The notes under the pieces were generated by a model. That model did no database searches. It saw only the letters and a program-made list of their open reading frames with translations, and was not told the origin of the DNA. The position numbers were made by a program, and so were the translations under genes. A stretch of 37,448 nucleotides of DNA from Muribaculaceae bacterium (lineage in GTDB: Bacteria > Bacteroidota > Bacteroidia > Bacteroidales > Muribaculaceae): positions 1-37,448 of the forward strand of contig JAFZUL010000144.1 in the NCBI GenBank assembly GCA_017618355.1, in the 5' to 3' direction. Below are positions 7,180-15,397 of the stretch, piece after piece (positions within the stretch are counted from its first letter, which is position 1; each line of letters begins with the position of its first letter).

Positions 7180-10100
7180 TTATGGTTCCACTGTCGCTAC
7201 TGAGCCTGCACTGTGGGCGGTGATTTGTGGGGCGTATTGGCATTGTGCCGTTGCGATGCCTACGTTGTACTGACCCGGTGCGGTAACAAAGACGTCGTAG
7301 CTTATCACGTGCGTGCCCTTGTCAAGGCTCGAGAAGAATATGTTGGTCTCGCTGTCCTTGATTTCGAGGTAGTAGTAACTTTGGTCAGCATAGCGGTAGC
7401 CCGAGAGCTTATCCACTGGCTCGAAGCAGGAGCCGCGCTCATCTTTCACCGTCACGAAGTCGAGGTCCTTGGCGTTCTTGATGACGGTGCGCACCTGAAT
7501 CTTGTCTCCCACCTTGAAATTCTCCACACGTCGCAGAGTGCCGTCGGTGTTGTAAGCATAGAACTCCTTGTGGATAGAGAGGTCGTAGATGCTTACCTCA
7601 TCAATAGTGCTCATCTCGGCCTTGAACTGGCTGTAGATAGCGCCCCAAGCGGGACTTGCACCGTGGCGCTCGATGTTGAGAGTGGCGAGTGAGGTGGCGG
7701 GAATCTCCTTGCGGCAGTAGCCAAGATAGGTGTCAATCTTGTCGAACTCAAGCGGCTTGCCATCGATAGTGATGGTGGGCGCGTCGTTGCGCTCAAGCCA
7801 CTTGCTGCCAGTAGCGAGGAGGCTGTAAACGGCATCGGCGGCGAGACTGCTGGAACCCCAGTCGTTGGTCTGCTTCATCAGGAGCATCCACTTGCGCACC
7901 TGGTCGATTTCCTGGGTGCGTGGGTCAACCTCGTTTAGGGCTTGAAGGATGGTAGATGTCACAGCCACCTTGTCGAGATAGCGCCAACCAGCTTGAACGT
8001 TGTCCCAGTACATTCCCATCTCAGGCTTGTTGAGGGCGTACTGACGAATCGACTCAACGATGTCCTTAGCCACCTTTTGGTAGTTGTTGCGGTTGAGGGT
8101 GATAGCGTAGAACGCCTTGTTGCCCAGCGAAGTGCCCTTCCAGTCCTTAGTCATCGCTTTGAGGCAGTTCTTGAGCATCTTCTCGTTCTCGCCAGTAACA
8201 GGAATCTCAGGATAAAGAGTGCGAACATATACATAGTCGCTGAAACCACTGTGGTTGTTCTTGTTGTACTTGAGGTGTTCCTTATAGACTTGCAGATACT
8301 CCTTGTCGAAGTAAACAATCGCACGTTTCACCATCGCATTGATGTCGGCATCATCCTTGAGATAGCCTAAGTGACGCAACTCGCCGATAAGTTCGAGTAC
8401 AGTCTCGGTGGTGTATAGCGACGACTCACAGTTTGGATAGAGATACCAAGTAAAACCTCCGTCATACATTTGCAGGCGTTGCAGACCCTCAACGATGCGC
8501 TTGTGCTCAGCAGTCATGAGGTCCTCGTCGAAGAGCTCATTCAGACGTGACATACGCAGTGTCTGGCGGTCGGCCTCATTAATCCAAGGCGAAGCTAGGA
8601 GAGTGCCAATCTTGAGGTCGCTGTTGCGTGCGAGCATCGACACTAGAGTAGAGTCTTCCTCGTTGGCCTTCCAGTAGTCAACAGCCTCCTTGATATTTGG
8701 CTGTAACTTAGAGATGCCCTGTGCCAGCGTCACGGCAAATAGGCTGTGAGCCAGCGTAGTGGCGACTTTGTAGTTGTCGCTGAATATAGTTGGTAGCGCC
8801 TGAACGCAGTACCACACAGGATTGTCGCAGTATTCTAGAGTGACGCGAGCGTCCTTAGCGAACTGTGGCAACTGAGTGGTGAACGATGGAGTTGCGGCAT
8901 CAATGTAGAATGGTTTGGTCTCAATAACTGGCGAGATGGCCTGCAGCACAGGAATCATCACCTGCTCGCCGTCGCCAAAGTTGCCGGTAGCGGCCTTTAC
9001 GCGGAATCCGATGAATGGAATGGTGTCGGGCACCTCCCAGTCGATCTTGAGGGTGTTAGTGCCATTAGCGGCGATGTTCTCGTTGAAGTTCTTGCGCAGA
9101 ATCACCTCATTGGTGCGAGGATTGAACAGCTCTATGATGGCGTCACATGGTAGAGCGTTGTCGGTAGAGTTCTGCAAACTGGCCGCCAACTGAGTCTTGT
9201 CGCCTTGACGCAAGAAGCGTGGCAGGCTCGATTTCACCATCACGGGTTTGTTGGTGAGCACCTCTTTTTTGAGTACGTCGGTGTTGAGGGCGTTGTTGTA
9301 GGCTATCGCCTGCATAATCCAAGTGGTGTTGAAGTTTGGCGCCTCAAACTCGAGTGACACATTACCCTTGGCATCACTCACGAGCATTGGCTTCCAGAGT
9401 GCAACTTTCACGTCGCTCTCGCGCAGCTGCACCTTCTCGAGAGCAGCCTCGTCAACTTTGACCTGTGCTGACCCTGTCTCGGCTGTCATTACCACTTCTT
9501 CGAGTTCAACAGCATCATCCATATCAATAGCCCTTGCATTCTTAGCCATAGGTGCAGGAACTGCTCTGTTATCGGCAACGGCAGTCTCATAGAGCACCAT
9601 GCCACGGCCTGCGCCAAGCAAGCCATAGGCTCTATAGTTCTCGAAAAACGACTCATTATAAGTGTTGAACTCAGCAATCGAATACTTATTGGTCGAGAGG
9701 CTGCTATGGCTCCAGGACGGATTGTTGTTGATGCTTCCATACAGACGGTTCTCATCAAAGCGGAAGACTTGCTGATGGTAGATGCTGGGTCGGAATGACC
9801 AGATGTTAGGGCTTATGTCGTTGATGGCTTTATCCATCATCTCGAGCACCATAGCACCGGGTTGTGGCTTGTCGTTTTCATCGACGATGGTAAACGACCA
9901 CTTCTCATTCTCGCCCGAAAGCAGCTTGTCGCGGAAAGAGTTGACCTTTACTTTGAGGGCCTTTGCCTTGACATTGCCATTCATGCGCAGCTCTTTGGTA
10001 TAAACTGTGTTGTTAGCCACGCTATATAATTGGATATCGAGATACCCTCCAGGGGTGTTAGGCAGAGCGATGGCGAAGTCGTTGATGCCCTGTTTCATCT

Positions 10101-12717
10101 TAATCCATCCCTGTTTCTCCACTTTCTCGCTTGAAGAGGCGATGTAGTAGATGTAGGCCTCGGGAGTCGCTGTGCCAATGGTGATGTGGGCCACATTCTT
10201 GTCATCTACGCTGCGTCCGTCACTTGGCAACCACATTGGGGAATCTTTTTCTGGGCTTGTCTTCTCGCCCTTGCGATATAGATTGAGATTGCAAGATGTG
10301 GTCTCACTGTCACCAAGCATATTCACTGTCACTTTATATTTTCCTGAGGGGAGGTTGGTGAGATCGACAATAGGCTTCTCGCTGTTGAAGTTGCCAGAAG
10401 CCACCATGTTTTTGTTTTCATCTTCAACCTTGTAGTAGCACTCCACGCCCTTTTCGTTCTCGTCGGTGCTGTTAAACGTGAGAGGCAGTTCGATGGGCTT
10501 GACATTGTTGAAATCCACGTCTCCAGAGAGTTCCACACCACGTCGGTCACCAATGATGAAGCAATGGTTTCCCTCTTGCGACTCGCCTGCGCCATTGGTG
10601 CACTGAGCATCAAGCACGTAGTTATAATGGTAGTATTTTGCATGATTCTCCTTGAAAGACGCAGCAGGCAGTTCTAGAGTGAATTCGCCTTTTTCGTTGG
10701 TCGTCATCACGGTGTCGATTACATTCTCTCCACGTGTTGTTGACCACCGCCACCACCAGCTCCACTCGTTGCGGTAGAGACGCAGCTTCACCTCGGCGTT
10801 AGGAACTGGGACGCCGCTATAAGTGAGTGCCTTTCCAGTGATTTTCACTGGCTGGTTGCAGGTAAACACATGTGGCATATCGGGGAACGTCACAGTGAAC
10901 GTTGGTGCCTTGTATTCGCTCACGTTAAACGAATAGGACGTAAGATATTCACCAAATTTCTCACCAGTTCTGAAGTTCAGAGAGAATCGACCGTTCATGC
11001 GGTCGGTGGGAATCTTGAACTCTCCCTGGATGCGACCATAAGCGTCGCTCTCTACTTCCAGCGTATCAATATCCTTATTGTTGGGATCTCTCAGTATAAC
11101 CCTCACCTTCTTGTTCTCAAGAGGGCTCATCTCTTTGCTGGTGATGATATGTAGAATTGCAGCAAACTTCATCGTCTCGCCAGGACGGTAGATGTTGAGG
11201 TCGGTGAACACTCGTGCTGTGACGTTGCTGTGGAGATCGTCGCTCTCGTAAGGACGAACATCTATTACGGGAGTGTACTTGTCGTCGCCGTTTGTGGCTG
11301 TCACGTTGTGACTGTAATATTTCTTGTCTTTGGGAAGTTCTGCGCTACCATCATTGTCGGTAATGGCCGAGGTTTTAGTCTTTTTGTTATTGTAATTGCT
11401 CCTGATGTCAAGGTTCACGCCCTGCTGTGGAGCGCCCGAGCGAGTGTCGACAGTGAACACCCTATCGTCAAAGCCCTCACCACCTGCGCTGAACATTGTG
11501 AGATTGTGAACGATAACAGCATCGTAAGTCCTGAAGTCATCGTCAACAATCTCTTTGCCTACATAATTGGAGAACGCCCCAACAATCAGATATCTGCCAA
11601 AAGGCAGTGGAGGCAATTTCTCCTTTACCTCTTTTCTGAACGGAACCACTCCTGGGCAATGCAACTTGTGAGAACGCACAAACTCCAAATCATTGAGAGT
11701 ATATTTCTTTCTTGAGCTATTCTCCAGATCATCATAAACCTTGTCGGGGATGCGGTAGATGCGCACATCCACATCATTCACATTGCTGAAACTGGCGCTA
11801 ATCTTGATGGAATCGCTGTTGCTCAAGTGCTTGTCATAATACAGATTAACGCTTTGTCTCTCAATGTCATAAATCTTGTTCTTAACAACTGGGGTGTAAT
11901 AAGAATTAGGGAAACGATTGACATATTCCTTCAAGTCGCTATAATGATCAGTAGCATAACAGTTGAGCAGAAACATGGCGCTATGCTCGTTGTCCTTGTA
12001 CTTCTGGTACTCGGCAAAGTCGTTTTTTATGGCATCGGTCTTTGTTGCCACATACATCCATTCGGGAGTTCCCTCTTCGCAGGATTTCAGCCATCGCTGC
12101 TCCAGTTCTTTCTCAAAAACGTCATCTTGATATTGAAACAGTTTTAAGCTGTTCACACACAGCGCCTGGAAGAGGGTGGGCACATACACAGCGCCCATCT
12201 CGTCGCCATCGATGAAGATGCGGCTGTAGTTGCCTATAGGGCATTGCTTGAGGTACTGCTCATCGGCGAGCGCCGCACGCACCAGTTCTTTGATTTTGTT
12301 GTTGAACTGCTCGTTGTCCCATTCGGTGTAGTCGCTCGATAGTGCCTCATCAACGGCATTCTCGCGGTCTCTTACGCCATAGGCTTCCACATAGTCCTTG
12401 AAGACACACGCTTCCATATAGTTGAGAATCGCCTTGTAGTCGGCGCGTTTCTCTTTATTCTTCACGTCCTCGATTTGATTGATGATGGTGTCCATCGACT
12501 CTTGGGTGACCTTTCCCTTGGCAATCGAGAATCTCACTAGGGCATCGACCATCATTTGGCCGTCTCCGCTGTGCTGCGCCTTTTTCAGCTGGGCGAGCGC
12601 ATCCTTGCTCACCTGCTGCGGATAGTCGAAATCGGGCTCGTCTTGCGCCTTTGCATTAAATGAAAATAATCCCATAATGGTAAGGATTAAAATGAATTTT
12701 GATAAAAAATGGTGCAT
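7180..12717 (-). CDS. Alpha-2-macroglobulin-like exported protein without a visible thioester
   Basis: 1845 residues with a signal peptide (about 1-24, ending FNAKA before QDEPDF) and no lipobox, so probably a periplasmic or exported protein. The middle has MG-type beta domains, including VFTDLNIYRPGETMKFAAIL (about residue 505) and the long-conserved LWKPMLVSDAKGNVSLEFEA (about 1095), which marks the core of the bacterial A2M family. The C-terminal third resembles the alpha-helical thioester-domain toroid. Where relatives carry CxEQ after NPxWYxxQALP, this protein reads NPVWYCVQALP then DNYKVATTLAHS (about 1297-1320), so the Cys-Gln thioester seems lost. A segment ELEEVVMTAETG (about 1066-1077) looks like a TonB-receptor plug start. 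Family members trap or bind proteases; a covalent trap is unlikely here. The gene is isolated by terminators on both sides. I see only a weak promoter candidate (TAGACTTG, complement of 12744-12751). Confidence 0.85.
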   Translation of the reverse strand: MHHFLSKFILILTIMGLFSFNAKAQDEPDFDYPQQVSKDALAQLKKAQHSGDGQMMVDALVRFSIAKGKVTQESMDTIINQIEDVKNKEKRADYKAILNYMEACVFKDYVEAYGVRDRENAVDEALSSDYTEWDNEQFNNKIKELVRAALADEQYLKQCPIGNYSRIFIDGDEMGAVYVPTLFQALCVNSLKLFQYQDDVFEKELEQRWLKSCEEGTPEWMYVATKTDAIKNDFAEYQKYKDNEHSAMFLLNCYATDHYSDLKEYVNRFPNSYYTPVVKNKIYDIERQSVNLYYDKHLSNSDSIKISASFSNVNDVDVRIYRIPDKVYDDLENSSRKKYTLNDLEFVRSHKLHCPGVVPFRKEVKEKLPPLPFGRYLIVGAFSNYVGKEIVDDDFRTYDAVIVHNLTMFSAGGEGFDDRVFTVDTRSGAPQQGVNLDIRSNYNNKKTKTSAITDNDGSAELPKDKKYYSHNVTATNGDDKYTPVIDVRPYESDDLHSNVTARVFTDLNIYRPGETMKFAAILHIITSKEMSPLENKKVRVILRDPNNKDIDTLEVESDAYGRIQGEFKIPTDRMNGRFSLNFRTGEKFGEYLTSYSFNVSEYKAPTFTVTFPDMPHVFTCNQPVKITGKALTYSGVPVPNAEVKLRLYRNEWSWWWRWSTTRGENVIDTVMTTNEKGEFTLELPAASFKENHAKYYHYNYVLDAQCTNGAGESQEGNHCFIIGDRRGVELSGDVDFNNVKPIELPLTFNSTDENEKGVECYYKVEDENKNMVASGNFNSEKPIVDLTNLPSGKYKVTVNMLGDSETTSCNLNLYRKGEKTSPEKDSPMWLPSDGRSVDDKNVAHITIGTATPEAYIYYIASSSEKVEKQGWIKMKQGINDFAIALPNTPGGYLDIQLYSVANNTVYTKELRMNGNVKAKALKVKVNSFRDKLLSGENEKWSFTIVDENDKPQPGAMVLEMMDKAINDISPNIWSFRPSIYHQQVFRFDENRLYGSINNNPSWSHSSLSTNKYSIAEFNTYNESFFENYRAYGLLGAGRGMVLYETAVADNRAVPAPMAKNARAIDMDDAVELEEVVMTAETGSAQVKVDEAALEKVQLRESDVKVALWKPMLVSDAKGNVSLEFEAPNFNTTWIMQAIAYNNALNTDVLKKEVLTNKPVMVKSSLPRFLRQGDKTQLAASLQNSTDNALPCDAIIELFNPRTNEVILRKNFNENIAANGTNTLKIDWEVPDTIPFIGFRVKAATGNFGDGEQVMIPVLQAISPVIETKPFYIDAATPSFTTQLPQFAKDARVTLEYCDNPVWYCVQALPTIFSDNYKVATTLAHSLFAVTLAQGISKLQPNIKEAVDYWKANEEDSTLVSMLARNSDLKIGTLLASPWINEADRQTLRMSRLNELFDEDLMTAEHKRIVEGLQRLQMYDGGFTWYLYPNCESSLYTTETVLELIGELRHLGYLKDDADINAMVKRAIVYFDKEYLQVYKEHLKYNKNNHSGFSDYVYVRTLYPEIPVTGENEKMLKNCLKAMTKDWKGTSLGNKAFYAITLNRNNYQKVAKDIVESIRQYALNKPEMGMYWDNVQAGWRYLDKVAVTSTILQALNEVDPRTQEIDQVRKWMLLMKQTNDWGSSSLAADAVYSLLATGSKWLERNDAPTITIDGKPLEFDKIDTYLGYCRKEIPATSLATLNIERHGASPAWGAIYSQFKAEMSTIDEVSIYDLSIHKEFYAYNTDGTLRRVENFKVGDKIQVRTVIKNAKDLDFVTVKDERGSCFEPVDKLSGYRYADQSYYYLEIKDSETNIFFSSLDKGTHVISYDVFVTAPGQYNVGIATAQCQYAPQITAHSAGSVATVEP

Positions 12718-12860
12718 AATTATTATATTTATTTAGTAAAAGTCAAGTCTAATCACCAGATATTATAATAACGTGACAAAATGGTTAATATTTTACATTT
12801 TTTTTGACTGCTTTTGTTAGAAAAAGTTTAACCCGAATTAGTGGATAAATATATTGCTAC

Positions 12861-12897
12861 GAAAAAAAGAAAAAGGCTGGGAAATCCCAACCTTTCT
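12861..12897 (-). terminator. Rho-independent terminator of the dockerin-protein gene
   Basis: On the minus strand AAAGGTTGGGA pairs with TCCCAGCCTTT around a short loop with one mismatch, and is followed by a TTCTTTTTTTC run. It lies 26 bases after the stop codon at 12923. Confidence 0.88.
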
Positions 12898-12922
12898 CCT
12901 TGTGCTGTATTTACGACAATTA

Positions 12923-15025
12923 TTAGTTGCCGAGCAGGATATTGTAGATGAATGTCACATCGGCCGAAGTGATATTACCGTCTCCATTTACATCGCATGT
13001 GTCATAGTAAGTCATGTCGTTGTTGAGAAGGTAGTTGTAAATTGCAGTAACGTCAGATGCTGTCACAGAGCCGTCACCATTAACGTCGCCAGGAACGGCA
13101 GTGTTAACAGGAGCGACAGTGAGGGTCAAGTCATTTGCATTTATAGTAAATATGAACTCGCCACCATTTTCTAGACGGAAGTTCGAACCGTCAACCATAG
13201 CCAGAGGCACATTGAGCAGCTCGTTGTTAATCAAGAAGTAGCCAACGCTATTCTCATCAACACCACCAAGCCAAATCCAACCGTCGCTTAGCGGAGTGAT
13301 AACCTTGAACTCGGTATTAGCCTCCATCTCAGCTTGAGTCTCATAAACGCCTTCCTCTTCGGTCTCCTCAAATATCAAGCGACCACCACCTTCTTCCTGG
13401 TTCCAGTCATTGAAGGTTCCTACCAGATAGAATTCATTGTAGTCGGCAGGTTCCTCTCCCTGGATTATGGTCAGGTCGTGGTGATGGCCAGGAATGCTGA
13501 AACGAACCACAGCCTTGCGGCCAGCCAAGTCGGCGGGCAGTGGCTCAACGGCAATGCCTACATTCACCTCGCCGCTGAATTCGTATTCCTCGTCAAGTTC
13601 ATCCTCGGGGGTGAGGGTTAGCCAGTCGGGGACTTCTGAGCCATCGGCAAGAGTGATTTCCCATTCCTCGCTGGAACTGGTTGTGTAAACCGAGAAGTTG
13701 CTGCCATAGAAAAGTGACTCAGAGCCGTCATATATCAGATTGCCGTCGGCGTCATACTTCCGCACGCTGGGGTCGTTGGTATAGTTGTTGATAATGAATG
13801 GAAAAGTGACATCGAGGAAGATGCCAGGAGCAGAGTAGCCTTTGAAACCTGTGAACATGGCGTTCAAGCTGCGAGCTATGCCAATGTTTCCTTCGTCATC
13901 GAGCTGGATGTTGTAGCCAGTCTCTCCAATGCCCTCGTCCCAAGTGTCGGCACACAGAGGAAGGGCAAGCCTTCCAATAACCTCATTGTCATAACCGCTG
14001 AGCACCACGTAAATCTCATCGTCAATCTCAGGATAGATTTCAGCTACTAGGCCATATTCCTCGTCAATCTCGGCAAAGGTGAAATACAAGCCTCCTGAAG
14101 TTTCCTCCGTTGGTGAGGCGGGAAGGGTGGCTTTTGCCTCAGCAATCATCTCTCCAAGTCCCATCTCACGAGGCTCGTGAGCGGCAACCTTGTAGATGCG
14201 CATAGTCAACTCAACAGGTTCAGGACTGTAATAGAAAGCATAACGGATAGCGGCGCCACGCAGCACATAGGGGTTTTCGGGTTTTTCGCAGTAGATTGCG
14301 CATGCGTTCCAGCCGGTATAGTTCTTACCAAACCAGAATGCTGTGGATCCGCCATCAGAGTCAAGAGCGCCAGTAAGATAACGTGTAATACTTGTATATT
14401 GAAGGTCGCGATCACGCGATGCCCAATATTTTGGAGAGGCAAACCAGCCCTCGTAGCCGTTGGTTTGATTTGCCAAGCGGGTGGCGAGGTCGTTTTGAGA
14501 ATACAGAGTCACAGGCACTTCCTCGTTGCTGGAGTTGTGACCAAAGAGGCAATACTCTCCGCTCTCATCATAGATGTAGGGAACCGAGTCGGTCTCGGTG
14601 ATGAAGTTCAAGGTTATGTCTTGCTGACCTTCAATCGTATTCCAGATGCGGGCACTTTCCGTGCGGTCCCATTTCTGGTAAGACCAGTCGGCAACCTTAG
14701 TGCCAAGGAAGGTCACATCACGGAAGTTTGGCAAATAAAGATAAGGAGAATAGTAAACACGTGCTGCCATTGGGTTGTAACCTACATAGAATGATCCATG
14801 AGGACGGAAGTAGTAGGTCTCGCCCTCTTGAGGCTGAGCCTTGAGTTGTAATGGCATGTCGTCGGGAGCAGCCTGATCGGTTGTCACTATTGCCTTGCCT
14901 TCGGGCAAGTCAATCATCTTGGGAGTGTTGTGCTTCATTTTCGAGTACTGCTGGTTATAGTCAACCTTAGCAGTAGCTACGCTGGCAATCAATGCCACAG
15001 CAAGCAAAAAGTAGAATTTCTTCAT
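12923..15025 (-). CDS. Exported protein with C-terminal type I dockerin
   Basis: 700 residues starting with a signal peptide (MKKFYFLLAVALIASVATA). The large middle part (about 60-520) is not a family I recognise; it is rich in Tyr, Trp and Gly and looks all-beta. A domain from about 530 to 635 starts FYLVGTFNDWNQEEGGG, resembling the starch-outer-membrane (SusE/SusF-like) or E-set glycan-binding domains. The last ~58 residues are a dockerin: DVNGDGSVTASD and DVNGDGNITSAD are two calcium-binding loops, each followed by a helix (VTAIYNYLLN and VTFIYNILLG). Dockerins normally plug into cohesins, but no cohesin is visible in this window. The function is unknown, with surface glycan or protein binding most likely. 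It has its own promoter (15080-15111) and terminator, so it is probably a single-gene unit. Confidence 0.8.
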   Translation of the reverse strand: MKKFYFLLAVALIASVATAKVDYNQQYSKMKHNTPKMIDLPEGKAIVTTDQAAPDDMPLQLKAQPQEGETYYFRPHGSFYVGYNPMAARVYYSPYLYLPNFRDVTFLGTKVADWSYQKWDRTESARIWNTIEGQQDITLNFITETDSVPYIYDESGEYCLFGHNSSNEEVPVTLYSQNDLATRLANQTNGYEGWFASPKYWASRDRDLQYTSITRYLTGALDSDGGSTAFWFGKNYTGWNACAIYCEKPENPYVLRGAAIRYAFYYSPEPVELTMRIYKVAAHEPREMGLGEMIAEAKATLPASPTEETSGGLYFTFAEIDEEYGLVAEIYPEIDDEIYVVLSGYDNEVIGRLALPLCADTWDEGIGETGYNIQLDDEGNIGIARSLNAMFTGFKGYSAPGIFLDVTFPFIINNYTNDPSVRKYDADGNLIYDGSESLFYGSNFSVYTTSSSEEWEITLADGSEVPDWLTLTPEDELDEEYEFSGEVNVGIAVEPLPADLAGRKAVVRFSIPGHHHDLTIIQGEEPADYNEFYLVGTFNDWNQEEGGGRLIFEETEEEGVYETQAEMEANTEFKVITPLSDGWIWLGGVDENSVGYFLINNELLNVPLAMVDGSNFRLENGGEFIFTINANDLTLTVAPVNTAVPGDVNGDGSVTASDVTAIYNYLLNNDMTYYDTCDVNGDGNITSADVTFIYNILLGN

Positions 15026-15079
15026 GATTGAAATTTTGTTTATGATTAATACTATAGAGGTTTTTTATTTATAATTCTG

Positions 15080-15111
15080 CAAAAATAATCAAAAAAAAAT
15101 AAATATTCAAT
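15080..15111 (-). promoter_or_regulatory. Promoter of the dockerin-protein gene
   Basis: The complement of 15080-15087 is TATTTTTG (exact TAnnTTTG). ATTG (complement of 15108-15111) lies 20 bp upstream and fits three of four -33 bases. The leader to the ATG at 15025 would be about 48 bases. Confidence 0.6.
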
Positions 15112-15199
15112 CGAAAGGAAGTTTTTTTGTTTAAAAAACAATTATATAGTCGTTAAACTTGGGCTTGTTAACATCTTGTTGATAAAAGTGGCAAGAAAA

Positions 15200-15233
15200 A
15201 TTGTGGCGCATAAGTGATTGTGTTCTATCTTTG
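15200..15233 (+). promoter_or_regulatory. Promoter of dnaB
   Basis: TATCTTTG (15226-15233) is an exact -7 match. The nearest -33-like box is ATTG at 15200-15203, giving a slightly long 22-bp spacer. Transcription near 15240 would place the repeated element at 15246-15372 wholly inside the dnaB leader RNA of about 158 bases. Confidence 0.6.
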
Positions 15234-15245
15234 CAGTTACAAAAT

Positions 15246-15372
15246 CAGTGCAAGCCGAGAGAATACCAAATTTATTTGAGTTTTTCCGAGGCGCTGCATG
15301 ATTTATCAAAAATCACTGCAAGCCGAATTTGATGATGCTTGTGTCAATGGCTGAGACGCAGCCAAGTTTATC
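15246..15372 (+). repeat. Two tandem copies of a foldable leader element upstream of dnaB
   Basis: Copy 1 (15246-15307) and copy 2 (15314-15372) start with CAGTGCAAGCCGA and CACTGCAAGCCGA and end with GAGGCGCTGCATGATTTATC and GAGACGCAGCCAAGTTTATC. The ends are conserved while the middles differ. Both middles can pair: copy 1 has CAAAT/ATTTG inside GCC/GGC, and copy 2 has TTGA/TCAA inside AGCC/GGCT. This pattern suggests that RNA structure, not only sequence, is kept. Confidence 0.7.
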
Positions 15373-15397
15373 ATAATCAAAAAAACACACTGCTAAT

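Noticed and set aside
14177-14794. 205-codon open frame antisense to the dockerin-protein gene
   Set aside because: The sense gene has a signal peptide, dockerin, promoter and terminator; the antisense frame has none.
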